From contig NZ_AKJC01000123.1 in assembly GCF_000282535.1 (NCBI RefSeq), forward strand, positions 1 to 64,000: a stretch of DNA of 64,000 bases, written 5' to 3'. The notes beneath the pieces were generated by a model, which saw only the letters and a program-made list of their open reading frames with translations, made no database searches and had not been told where the DNA came from. Shown here one piece after another: positions 29,381-38,010 of the stretch. Source of the stretch: Pseudomonas sp. GM84. GTDB lineage: Bacteria > Pseudomonadota > Gammaproteobacteria > Pseudomonadales > Pseudomonadaceae. The stretch's first letter is position 1. Every line of letters starts with the position of its first letter. Made by a program: the position numbers and the translations under genes.

Positions 29381-30967
29381 TCAGCCGCGCATGATCTCAG
29401 GGGGCGCGCCCTGCGGCAACTGCTCAACCCCTGGCCGGGTGGCCAATGCCTGGAGAAATTCGGCTGCCGGCATCGGCCGGCCGAACAGGTAGCCCTGCTG
29501 GAAGTCGACGCCGTGTCGGGCCAGGTAGTCGCGCTGGACCTCGCTTTCCACACCTTCGGCGACCAGGCCCAGGCCCAGCTTGCCGGACAGTTCGATGATG
29601 CTGTCGAGGATATGCAGCGAGAGCGCATCGCCACCGATCATGGCCACGAAGCTCTGGTCGATCTTCAGGTAATCGACCTGGAACTGGCGCAGGTAACTCA
29701 GGCTCGACTGGCCGGTGCCGAAGTCGTCGAGGGCAATCATCACGCCCATCTCATGCAACTTCTCGAACAGCTCCAGGGCGACCGGGGAGGCCTCGATCAG
29801 CTTGCGTTCGGTCAGTTCCAGGGTCAGCACCACACGTCCGGGCGGGAAATGTTGCAGGAAGGTGCGGCAATCGTCGAGCAGCTCGAAGTTGCGGCAATGG
29901 TCGGCGGTGATGTTGATGGCAATGTGAAAGCCATCCTCCATCAGCGCAGCGTAGGGGGCCAGGCTGTGCGCGGCGTGCAGCATCAGCGCCCGGGTCATGT
30001 CGACGATCTGCCCGCTGTGCTCGGCATAAGGGATGAACAGGTCGGGGCGTACCAGGCCTTCCTGCGGGTGGTTCCAGCGCATCAACACTTCGGCGCCTGC
30101 CCAGCGGTAATCGTCCTTGCGCACTACCGGCTGGAAATACGGCAGAAACTCGTCGGCCTCCAGGGCGCGGCGCAGTTCGGCACGCGGCGAGTTGGCCCGG
30201 CGGATCTGCCAGCGACAGGCGATGCCGGCCACCGCGCCCAGCAACAGCAGCAGGCTGAGCAGCGCCGGGTAGTGGCTGCGCAGCAACTGGCCAGGGGTGC
30301 CGTCGCTGTAGCCGCCGTGCACGCTGAACGGGTAGCGCGTCGAACTTTGCGTCACTTCGGCGACAGGGGCGCGGGGCAGCTGGCCTTGGTGCACCAGGCC
30401 GTCCTTGCCCATCCAGTCATCGCCCACCCGCAGTTGCAGTTCCTGGTTGGGGCCGATCAGGCGCAGTGCGGTCAACAGGTGTTCGCCGTCCACGGTGGTA
30501 ATGGCGCCGCGTTCGCCATCGCTGGCACGGTACACCAGCAAGGCACGGCCCGGTGTGACCGAGTTGCCATCCATCAGCCACAAGGTGCCATCGGTGTAGT
30601 CGCGGGGGTCGACAGGCTCGTCGAACTCGCCGAACAGCGACGTGCAATAGAGGGTATTGTGCTGGAACAGGTTGGTCGAACGCACGAAGGCATTGCGGGT
30701 GAGCTCGCCGCGCAGCGTCAGCTGGGTCTGTTCGCACGGGCTGCCGGCCAGGGGCAGCAGGGCCTGGGCGGTACTGGAAAGGTTGTCGAGGATATGTTCG
30801 ATTTGCTCCACCACCTGGCGCGTGGTGGCTTGGCTGTCCGCACGCAGCTCGCGCTCGATTTGCCAATTCATCACGATCAGGCCGAATCCCAGCGGCAACG
30901 CGCCAACTATCCAGGGGAGCAGGGTGCGCCAGCTCCAACGGGCAGGGCGTTTAACGGTAAGGGGCAT
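29381..30967 (-). CDS. CSS-motif EAL cyclic-di-GMP phosphodiesterase
   Basis: 528-residue inner-membrane enzyme that degrades c-di-GMP. A helix at about 15-35, a periplasmic CSS domain (about 38-235, with SPCEQTQ and LYCTSLFGEF, Cys-Thr-Ser in place of Cys-Ser-Ser) and a second helix lead to the EAL domain. The catalytic set is complete: EVLMRWNHP, INIT, ELTERK, ALDDFGTG, YLKIDQSFV and AEGVES. The periplasmic cysteines are expected to sense redox state through a disulfide, as in E. coli PdeC. Monocistronic and divergent from hppD. Confidence 0.92.
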   Translation of the reverse strand: MPLTVKRPARWSWRTLLPWIVGALPLGFGLIVMNWQIERELRADSQATTRQVVEQIEHILDNLSSTAQALLPLAGSPCEQTQLTLRGELTRNAFVRSTNLFQHNTLYCTSLFGEFDEPVDPRDYTDGTLWLMDGNSVTPGRALLVYRASDGERGAITTVDGEHLLTALRLIGPNQELQLRVGDDWMGKDGLVHQGQLPRAPVAEVTQSSTRYPFSVHGGYSDGTPGQLLRSHYPALLSLLLLLGAVAGIACRWQIRRANSPRAELRRALEADEFLPYFQPVVRKDDYRWAGAEVLMRWNHPQEGLVRPDLFIPYAEHSGQIVDMTRALMLHAAHSLAPYAALMEDGFHIAINITADHCRNFELLDDCRTFLQHFPPGRVVLTLELTERKLIEASPVALELFEKLHEMGVMIALDDFGTGQSSLSYLRQFQVDYLKIDQSFVAMIGGDALSLHILDSIIELSGKLGLGLVAEGVESEVQRDYLARHGVDFQQGYLFGRPMPAAEFLQALATRPGVEQLPQGAPPEIMRG

Positions 30968-31268
30968 GCTGGCCTAATCTTGTGAAAGGTAACCTGCAGA
31001 GGATAGCCGTTTGTCGGCGCCGGTGGAGAACAAAAGCGCGACAAGAGAATTTACGCACTGTAGAATCGGTTTACGAATACAACAATAAGGTCCTTCATTT
31101 GCTGAAGGATCAACCCCACCGAGAATGGTCCATATGACATACCCTGGGTTCAAGCTGATCATTGGTGACTTCCTCGCCCGCAGCGTGCGCGGTATCCCCT
31201 GCTCACCGCCATTGCCGTTCCACATCCCACGCATTCAATAATCTTTCGCTGCAGATGAGGACACGAAC
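30968..31268. other. Divergent intergenic region (EAL gene / hppD)
   Basis: 301 bp without a credible gene; it must hold both promoters. TTTACG occurs twice exactly 20 bp apart (31050-31055, 31070-31075). TGTAGA-N5-TTTACG (31059-31075) resembles the TyrR/PhhR box TGTAAA-N6-TTTACA but is one base short. PhhR control of hpd is known in P. putida. Confidence 0.4.
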
Positions 31269-32345
31269 ATGGCTGATATCTTTGAAAATCCAATGGGCCT
31301 GATGGGCTTCGAATTCATCGAACTGGCTTCGCCGACCCCAGGTGTGCTTGAGCCGGTATTCCAGATACTCGGCTTCACCAAGGTGGCCACTCACCGCTCC
31401 AAGGATGTTCACCTGTACCGTCAGGGTGGCATCAACCTGATTCTCAACAACGAGCCCAAGAGCATCGCCTCGTATTTTGCCGCCGAGCATGGCCCGTCGG
31501 TTTGCGGCATGGCCTTCCGCGTGCGCAATGCCCATGAAGCCTATGCCCGTGCGCTTGAGCTGGGTGCCCAGCCGGTGGAGATCGAAACGGGCCCGATGGA
31601 GCTGCGCCTGCCAGCGATCAAGGGCATCGGCGGTGCGCCGCTGTACCTGATCGACCGCTTCGAAGAAGGCAGCTCGATCTACGACATCGATTTCAACTTC
31701 ATCGAAGGCGTCGACCGCAATCCCGCGGGTGCGGGCCTGAAAATCATCGACCACCTGACCCACAACGTCTACCGCGGGCGCATGGCGTACTGGGCCGGGT
31801 TCTACGAAAAACTGTTCAATTTCCGTGAGATCCGCTACTTCGACATCAAGGGCGAATACACCGGCCTGACGTCCAAGGCCATGACTGCGCCCGACGGGAT
31901 GATCCGCATTCCACTGAACGAGGAATCGTCCAAGGGTGCTGGCCAGATCGAAGAGTTCCTCATGCAGTTCAACGGTGAAGGCATCCAGCACGTGGCGTTC
32001 CTCACCGATGACCTGCTCAAGACCTGGGATGCCCTGAAGGGCTACGGCATGCGCTTCATGACTGCGCCGCCGCAGACCTATTACGAAATGCTCGAAGAGC
32101 GCCTGCCAGGGCACGGTGAGCCGGTCGACCAACTGCAGGCCCGCGGTATTCTGCTTGACGGTGCTTCCGAGTCCGGCGACAAACGTCTGCTGCTGCAGAT
32201 TTTCTCGGAAACCCTCCTGGGGCCGGTGTTCTTCGAGTTCATCCAGCGCAAGGGCGATGACGGCTTTGGTGAAGGCAACTTCAAGGCGCTGTTCGAGTCC
32301 ATCGAGCGCGACCAGGTTCGTCGTGGTGTGCTCAACGCTGAGTGA
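31269..32345 (+). CDS. hppD: 4-hydroxyphenylpyruvate dioxygenase
   Basis: 358-residue Fe(II) enzyme converting 4-hydroxyphenylpyruvate to homogentisate in tyrosine breakdown. The iron facial triad is His162 (IIDHLTHNV), His241 (GIQHVAF) and Glu323 ([19 protein letters not shown]), matching the Pseudomonas enzyme almost residue for residue. The C-terminal [18 protein letters not shown] is the usual lid helix. No homogentisate genes are adjacent. A strong hairpin follows the stop codon. Confidence 0.97.
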   Translation: MADIFENPMGLMGFEFIELASPTPGVLEPVFQILGFTKVATHRSKDVHLYRQGGINLILNNEPKSIASYFAAEHGPSVCGMAFRVRNAHEAYARALELGAQPVEIETGPMELRLPAIKGIGGAPLYLIDRFEEGSSIYDIDFNFIEGVDRNPAGAGLKIIDHLTHNVYRGRMAYWAGFYEKLFNFREIRYFDIKGEYTGLTSKAMTAPDGMIRIPLNEESSKGAGQIEEFLMQFNGEGIQHVAFLTDDLLKTWDALKGYGMRFMTAPPQTYYEMLEERLPGHGEPVDQLQARGILLDGASESGDKRLLLQIFSETLLGPVFFEFIQRKGDDGFGEGNFKALFESIERDQVRRGVLNAE

Positions 32346-32352
32346 GCCCAGC

Positions 32353-32384
32353 GTAACGCCGTCAACGCGGGTTGACGGCGTTAC
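32353..32384. terminator. Bidirectional hairpin between hppD and the CSS gene
   Basis: GTAACGCCGTCAAC-GCGG-GTTGACGGCGTTAC is a perfect 14-bp stem with a 4-base loop, beginning 7 bp after the hppD stop. It encodes the last seven residues and stop of the opposing gene. There is no T-run on either strand, so it may act by Rho or as a 3'-end stabiliser. Confidence 0.65.
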
Positions 32385-33162
32385 CGCCTCGAGGGCCGCG
32401 TCGGAACATGGCCCAGTAGATGATGGAGCCGGTGACTATTCCGATCAGCACCAAAGAGGGGAGCACCAGGATCATCGACTGGCGAGCCTCCTGGGCGGAG
32501 TAGCCTTGTGCATAGCCGACCTTGAGGGTATAGCCGTACTTTTCCGATACAGCCGTCTGAAAATACTCGGACTGAGAAGGCCGGGACAGACCGCTCGCGT
32601 CCCCATTCCAGATGTAGGCGTCGCCAAATTCGAGCAGCAAGGTCAGCCCGTCCTGGAAAGCACTGAGTTCATCGCGCAGTTGATCGGCATAGCTGGTGGC
32701 CGTCGCACTGAAATCATCGCGCTGAAGCTGGTAGAGGAGAACGGCGCGACTCGGTGTCAATGTGGCGTCGACAATCAATTGCAGTGGCGCTTGTATCTCG
32801 GCGAAATCGATCGCGCCGTCAACGACACCCGCCAATGAACTGCAGTAGACCTCGCGGTTCTGGCTCAACGTGAGCGAGCGCAAGTATTGCGTCTCTGTGA
32901 CTTGCTTGATCAGGCTTGGTTTCACCTCTGCACAGGGCTTGCCTGACAGTGTCAAGGCGTTGCTGACAACAGCATCTAACCTGTCCAGCGACAAATCGAC
33001 TGAATAAATCGCTTCCTGTAAGGAGATCCGCGCGTTTTCCGCGAGTTTTCGATCCTGCTGGTAAACCATCACCGCGAGGCCTGAGGCGACAGGTATCAAG
33101 CTGATAGACAAGACCAGCAGAACTTCCAGCAGGGAGCGACCGATCATGGTGGTTCTTGACAT
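32362..33162 (-). CDS. Free-standing CSS-motif periplasmic sensor protein
   Basis: 266-residue protein with an N-terminal helix (about 8-32), a periplasmic domain with the CSS motif (GKPCAEVK and VYCSSLAGVV) and a second helix (about 230-252), then only about 14 cytoplasmic residues. This is the sensor half of a CSS-EAL phosphodiesterase without the EAL domain. The end is a clean stop within a hairpin, not a frameshift: I see no EAL remnant in the downstream hppD region. It may be a stand-alone modulator or a truncated gene. It lies 1.4 kb from a full CSS-EAL gene of the same type. Confidence 0.8.
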   Translation of the reverse strand: MSRTTMIGRSLLEVLLVLSISLIPVASGLAVMVYQQDRKLAENARISLQEAIYSVDLSLDRLDAVVSNALTLSGKPCAEVKPSLIKQVTETQYLRSLTLSQNREVYCSSLAGVVDGAIDFAEIQAPLQLIVDATLTPSRAVLLYQLQRDDFSATATSYADQLRDELSAFQDGLTLLLEFGDAYIWNGDASGLSRPSQSEYFQTAVSEKYGYTLKVGYAQGYSAQEARQSMILVLPSLVLIGIVTGSIIYWAMFRRGPRGGNAVNPR

Positions 33163-33296
33163 AGGCCTGCGGCCCTCCGCTTCAAGGCTGTCCGGGATGG
33201 GCAGTCGAGCGAAGAGCCTAGGAAAACTGTGGCAGGTCTACTGTAATCCACTGCCGTTTTTGGCTGGGTACGCAATACGTTGATGCGTAGGACTTG

Positions 33297-33980
33297 TCAT
33301 GGGCTGAGCTGTTCCAGCACTTTCTTCGCCAGCAGATGCGTAGAGTTTGGATTTTGCCCTGTGATCAGACGTTCGTCGGCGACCACGAATGGCGCCCAGG
33401 GATCGTCATGTTTGCTGTAAATACCTCCGCGAGCCCCCATTTCGTTTTCGGTCAGGAACGGTACGACCTTGTCCAGTTCGACAAGCTTTTCCTCGGTATT
33501 GGAGAAGCCTGTGACCTTACGGTCCTTGAGCAACAGCGTGTTGTCGCTGAGCTTGATGTTCAGCAGGCCCACCACGCCATGACACACTGCAGCGATGATG
33601 CCCTTGTTTTCGTAGATTCTGCGCGCCAGCTCCTGCAACGGCTGATTATCAGGGAAGTCATACATCACCCCATGCCCGCCGGTGTAGTAAATGACGCTGT
33701 AGTCCTCGGCCTTGACCATGCCCGGTGGCAGCGAGGCGCCCAGGCGATTCATGAACGACTTGTCGTCGTACCATTGCCAGTCCAGTTCTGGCGCCAATTG
33801 CAGGCTGTGTGGGTCGATCGGCACATAGCCGCCCTCGGGGCTTACATAGTCAACGCTGTACCCCGCTTTTTGCACCACATCAACGAAATGCACGGCTTCA
33901 CCCAGCCACAGGCCGGTGGCCCGGTTCAGTTCCGGGTACTTGGCGGTGTTGGTCAACACCACGAGAATTTTCTTGCTCAT
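33297..33980 (-). CDS. DJ-1/PfpI (type 1 glutamine amidotransferase-like) protein
   Basis: 227-residue cytoplasmic protein of the Hsp31/DJ-1 group. The nucleophile cysteine is in IAAVCHGVVGLL at the elbow, with the acidic partner in TGLWLGEAVHFVD and the GGHGVMYDFPDN loop. Relatives act as glyoxalase III, chaperone or protease; with this length and motif a methylglyoxal-handling or stress role is most likely. ATG 33978-33980 starts at SKKILVVLTN, the first strand. Monocistronic. Confidence 0.88.
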   Translation of the reverse strand: MSKKILVVLTNTAKYPELNRATGLWLGEAVHFVDVVQKAGYSVDYVSPEGGYVPIDPHSLQLAPELDWQWYDDKSFMNRLGASLPPGMVKAEDYSVIYYTGGHGVMYDFPDNQPLQELARRIYENKGIIAAVCHGVVGLLNIKLSDNTLLLKDRKVTGFSNTEEKLVELDKVVPFLTENEMGARGGIYSKHDDPWAPFVVADERLITGQNPNSTHLLAKKVLEQLSP

Positions 33981-34232
33981 CACCACACTCCGGTCTGTAG
34001 TAATAAGGAAAGTTGCGCCATGACGCACTGAAACCTAGTGAGCATAGCTGCCGGATGCAGGTACGCACACCAATAGTGGCTGTGTGCTACTGTTGTTGGG
34101 GGGCCATTACCCGTGAATATTCTGCTGATTCAATGGCGAGCCCTTTGCGCATACCAGGGATTTTGGCGCTGAAAGAGGAACAGATGATGTGCGAATCGCT
34201 TGTTTATTCAGCGTTACCGTGGAATCACGACA

Positions 34233-36299
34233 ATGGTCGCTAAAAACGGTCGGAGCAAATTGTCGGCGCAGCGCATCCAATTGACTTCGTTGGCCACATC
34301 GACCAGCGGTATGGGCGAGTTGATCGCCGCACATGATTGGCAGCGAACCGCGCTTGGGCCATTGCCGTTGTGGCAGGCGCCGTTACGTTTGGCGGTCGAC
34401 GCGATGCTCATGTCGCCCTTTCCCAGCGCTGTGGTCTGGGGCCCAGACCTGACGGTGATTCACAACACGGCGTACGTGAGGTTGCTCGATGGCCTGAACG
34501 CTGCCCTGGGCAAGCGATTCGACGCGTTGTGGGAAAAAAACTGGGAAGAGGTGGGGCCGTGGGTGTTCAAGGCACTGCAGGGCCATGCCAGCTTTGTCGA
34601 AGACCAACCGCTGTGGGTCGTTTCCGCCAATGACGGTGTCAAGGCCTGGTACGCCTTCAGCTATACGCCGATCTGCGACGAGCAGCGGGAAGTGGCGGGG
34701 TTTCTGCACACGGTCATCGAAACCACCGCCAGTGTCGATGCGCTGAACAATTGGCGTGAGCAGGCCCAGGCCTTCGAGCAGCAGATCAAGCGCTATCTGG
34801 TCGATCGCGAATCGATCTGGCAACTGTCACGCGATGCCATGATCACCGTGACCCGCGACCTCCGGTTGCAGGCGGCCAACCCCGCCTGGCTGCGTATTCT
34901 CGGCTGGACCATGGCCGAGGTGCATGACATCCCGATCCTGCAGCTGGTGCACCCGGCCGACCGGGCCGAAGTAGAAGTGGCGGTGATCGATTTCGTGCGT
35001 GACCAGGGCGCCGAACAGTTGGAAACCCGCCTGCGCCATAGCGATGGGCATTATCGGTGGTTCCGCTGGACGGCCAAGTTCGACGGTACCTTTCTGACCG
35101 CCGTAGGGCGTGACATCACCGATGACCGCGAGGAGGCGATGCGCCAGTCTCAGGCGCTGCTGCGCGGCAACCAGCAACTGGAAGTGGTGAGCCACCTGGC
35201 AGGCGGCATGGCCCATGAGATGAACAACTTGTTGTCGGGCATCAGTGGCAGCCTGGAGTTGCTGCAGCGACGGCTGAGCCAAGGGCGCCTGGAGCGGATC
35301 GATCATTATGTCGTCCTGGCCCGCGATTCGGTCCAGCGTGCCATGACCCTCACCCACCGTCTGCTGGCCTTTTCCCGTCACCAGCCGCTTTCACCGAAAC
35401 CGCTCGATATCAACCGCCAACTGTCAACCATGGAACCTTTGCTGCACCAGGTATTGGGGGCGGAGATGCGCTTGCTCTGGCAGATGGACGTGGAGCCTTG
35501 GGCAGTCTGCCTGGATGACTCGCAACTGGAAACGACCCTGGTCAACCTGTGTGCCAATGCGCGCGATGCCTGCCTGGGGCGTGGCACTGTGACGGTACGC
35601 ACGACCAACACGCGTCTGACTGCCGCTTTTCCCGATGAAGCGGGTCTGCAGCCGGGCGACTACGTCGCCGTGCACTTCTCGGACGATGGCCATGGCATGC
35701 CGGCCGAAGACGTGGCCAGGGCGTTCGAACCGTTTTTCACCACCAAGCCCGTCGGGCGCGGGGCCGGGCTGGGGCTGCCGATGATCCATGGGTTCGTCGG
35801 CCAGTCCGGTGGCTACATGTGGATCGAGTCCGTCCAGGATCAAGGAACAACGATTTCCATGCTGTTTCCCCGTTGTGCCGAAGCCATCCCTGAAGTGCCG
35901 CCTGTACGTGTGCCGACCGTACTGCGGGCCAATGGGCAGCGTGTGCTGCTGGTGGACGATGAGCACAACCTGCGCCTGTTGATGCGTGAATACCTTCGCG
36001 AACGGGGTTTCGAGGTGTGTGACGTCACAGATGCCAATTCGGCGTTGGATCGCTTCCGTCACAAGGGGTCCTTCGATCTGGTCATCACCGATATCGGTTT
36101 GCCGGGCGGGTTCAGCGGGCGCCAGGTCGCCAGGGCGATGCGCATGATCAAACCGGAACAGAAGATTCTGTTCATCACCGGCTATACCCACCCCACCTTG
36201 GAATCGCAGCTGCTCGACGCGCCCGGTACAGCGCTGTTGCTCAAACCTTTCCCGCTGGAGACCCTGGCCGACCAGGCGATGCTGATGCTCACCGAATGA
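34233..36299 (+). CDS. PAS hybrid sensor histidine kinase/response regulator
   Basis: 688-residue cytoplasmic kinase without membrane helices. An N-terminal PAS-like domain (about 25-170, AVVWGPDLTVIHNTAY), a second PAS (about 195-310, AANPAWLRILGWTMAEVHDIPIL) and HisKA with SHLAGGMAHEMNNLLSGI are followed by an ATPase (SDDGHGMPAEDVARAFEPFF, GAGLGLPMIHGF) and a C-terminal receiver (LLVDDEHNL, Asp in VITDIGLPGG, LLKPF). ATG 34233 is used; an upstream TTG lacks a ribosome site. It is convergent with another hybrid kinase, ending 6 bp from it. Confidence 0.9.
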   Translation: MVAKNGRSKLSAQRIQLTSLATSTSGMGELIAAHDWQRTALGPLPLWQAPLRLAVDAMLMSPFPSAVVWGPDLTVIHNTAYVRLLDGLNAALGKRFDALWEKNWEEVGPWVFKALQGHASFVEDQPLWVVSANDGVKAWYAFSYTPICDEQREVAGFLHTVIETTASVDALNNWREQAQAFEQQIKRYLVDRESIWQLSRDAMITVTRDLRLQAANPAWLRILGWTMAEVHDIPILQLVHPADRAEVEVAVIDFVRDQGAEQLETRLRHSDGHYRWFRWTAKFDGTFLTAVGRDITDDREEAMRQSQALLRGNQQLEVVSHLAGGMAHEMNNLLSGISGSLELLQRRLSQGRLERIDHYVVLARDSVQRAMTLTHRLLAFSRHQPLSPKPLDINRQLSTMEPLLHQVLGAEMRLLWQMDVEPWAVCLDDSQLETTLVNLCANARDACLGRGTVTVRTTNTRLTAAFPDEAGLQPGDYVAVHFSDDGHGMPAEDVARAFEPFFTTKPVGRGAGLGLPMIHGFVGQSGGYMWIESVQDQGTTISMLFPRCAEAIPEVPPVRVPTVLRANGQRVLLVDDEHNLRLLMREYLRERGFEVCDVTDANSALDRFRHKGSFDLVITDIGLPGGFSGRQVARAMRMIKPEQKILFITGYTHPTLESQLLDAPGTALLLKPFPLETLADQAMLMLTE

Positions 36300-36305
36300 A
36301 CCCGA

Positions 36306-37910
36306 TCAACGGCCACCGAGCATCTGCGCGATCTGTGCCTGCAGCTGCTTGAGTTCGAACGGCTTGCAGATCAGTTGCATGCCCGGGGCGAGAAAGCCCT
36401 CCCGGGCTGTTGCGGTTTCAGCGTAACCGGTGATGAACAGCACCGGCAGTTGTGGGCGCAAGGTGCGGGCGATTTCTGCCAGCTGGCGGCCGTTCATGCC
36501 CGGCAGACCAACGTCGCTGACCAGCAGGTCGATGGCTTCGCCGGATCCCAATATCTGCAGCGCTTCGCTGGCATTGCTGGCGCTATGGCAGGGGAAACCG
36601 TCCTCCTGCAGGGTCTGGTGCAACAGTTGGCGCACATGCGGGTCATCTTCGACCAGCAATACACAACGCCCGTTGCCGCCCTTAGGCGGCGCTGGCGTCG
36701 TTTTCTGCACCGGCGTGCGACCGTGATGGCGGGGCATGAACAGTTCTACTCGCGTGCCATGGCCGATCTGGCTGTGCAGCACCACATGGCCGTGGGATTG
36801 TTTGCTGAAGCCGTACACCATCGACAGGCCCAGCCCGATACCCTGGCCGACCGGCTTGGTGCTGAAGAACGGCTCGAAGGCATGCTCCAGAGTGCTTTCC
36901 GACATGCCCTGGCCTTCATCGATGACGCTCAGGCAAGCATAATCGCCGGCGCTCAAGCCGGTGCCCGCCAGTTGTTGGGTCCGGACCTGCCGGTTACTCG
37001 CCTCGATACGCAGTAGGCCGCCGCTGGGCATGGCTTCACAGGCGTTCAGCAACAGGTTGTCGATGGCTTCCTGCAGCTGTGTCTGGTCTGCCTGTACCGG
37101 CCAAAGGTCGGGGGCCAGCTGCAGTTGCAGGTTCACGCTGGCCGTGAGCACTGATTTCAGGCGCTGCGTCTGTAGCAATGTGGGCAGGTCGATGCACTGG
37201 TTGTGCAGCGACTGGCGGGACGAAAACGCCAACAACCGGTGGGTGAGCTGGGCCGCGCGCGACACCGCTTCCAGGCCCATGTGCAGGACGCCCTCCAGGC
37301 CCTCGCAGCGCCCCTGTTTCAAGCGCCGGTCGATCAGCTCGAAACTGCCGCCAATACTGGTCAGCAGGTTGTTGAAGTCGTGCGCCACACCGCCTGCCAA
37401 TTGGCCGATCGCTTCCATCTTGCGGGCCTGGTGCTTGGCCAGCGCTTCACGCTGCTGCGCTTCGCTGCGAGCGTCCAGGCGCTGCTGCAGATCCATTAAC
37501 TGATCACGTGCCAGGTATTGGCGCCGGCGGGTGCGCAGGGCGGTCTGGATCAGTTGCAGCAGTTGCGCTTCTTCGAACGGCATGACCAGCAGGGTCAGGT
37601 TGCCCAGCGGGTGATCGGCGGGCGTGGTGGTAGTGGTCGAGGTCGCGGTGAGCATCACGATCGGCAGGTCGGACCACTTGGGTTGCTGGTCGATGAATTG
37701 CTGCAGAACAGCCCCAGGGCTTTCGTTCAGTGTGTTTTCGGCGATGATCGCCAGCCCTGCGCCTTCGACCAGACCCGCCTGCAGGCCGGACATGTCGCGG
37801 GCGCACAGGCTTTGCACACCCGCGGCCGTCAGCAGCCGCGAAGTGTCTGTGGCAACCTGCGTTGGCGCCAGGATCACGGCACGTTCGTCCAGTGACACAG
37901 AACTGGCCAA
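36306..37910 (-). CDS. Hybrid histidine kinase with degenerate N-terminal receiver
   Basis: 534-residue soluble kinase. Residues about 8-125 fold like a receiver, but the phospho-Asp position reads AIIAENTL and the Lys position LVMPF, so it should not be phosphorylated. Then come a coiled linker, HisKA (GQLAGGVAHDFNNLLTSIGG), ATPase (DEGQGMSESTLEHAFEPFF, GIGLGLSMVYGF) and an intact receiver (LLVEDDPHV, VSDVGLPGMNG, ICKPF). TTG 37908-37910 is the start: AAAGGAG sits 7 bp upstream. It resembles the neighbouring hybrid kinase in its catalytic half. Confidence 0.9.
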   Translation of the reverse strand: MASSVSLDERAVILAPTQVATDTSRLLTAAGVQSLCARDMSGLQAGLVEGAGLAIIAENTLNESPGAVLQQFIDQQPKWSDLPIVMLTATSTTTTTPADHPLGNLTLLVMPFEEAQLLQLIQTALRTRRRQYLARDQLMDLQQRLDARSEAQQREALAKHQARKMEAIGQLAGGVAHDFNNLLTSIGGSFELIDRRLKQGRCEGLEGVLHMGLEAVSRAAQLTHRLLAFSSRQSLHNQCIDLPTLLQTQRLKSVLTASVNLQLQLAPDLWPVQADQTQLQEAIDNLLLNACEAMPSGGLLRIEASNRQVRTQQLAGTGLSAGDYACLSVIDEGQGMSESTLEHAFEPFFSTKPVGQGIGLGLSMVYGFSKQSHGHVVLHSQIGHGTRVELFMPRHHGRTPVQKTTPAPPKGGNGRCVLLVEDDPHVRQLLHQTLQEDGFPCHSASNASEALQILGSGEAIDLLVSDVGLPGMNGRQLAEIARTLRPQLPVLFITGYAETATAREGFLAPGMQLICKPFELKQLQAQIAQMLGGR

Positions 37911-38010
37911 TGCGTATCTCCTTTGACAGTGGGCAAGGCCGATGCTGGGTCATGCCGTCAGGGGTCCGATACCCACTGGACCACAGCCACTTGCCAAGGG
38001 TTCAACGCAA

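Noticed and set aside
30974-31234. 86-residue frame between the EAL and hppD genes
   Set aside because: No ribosome site, no family-like sequence, and it crosses the promoters.
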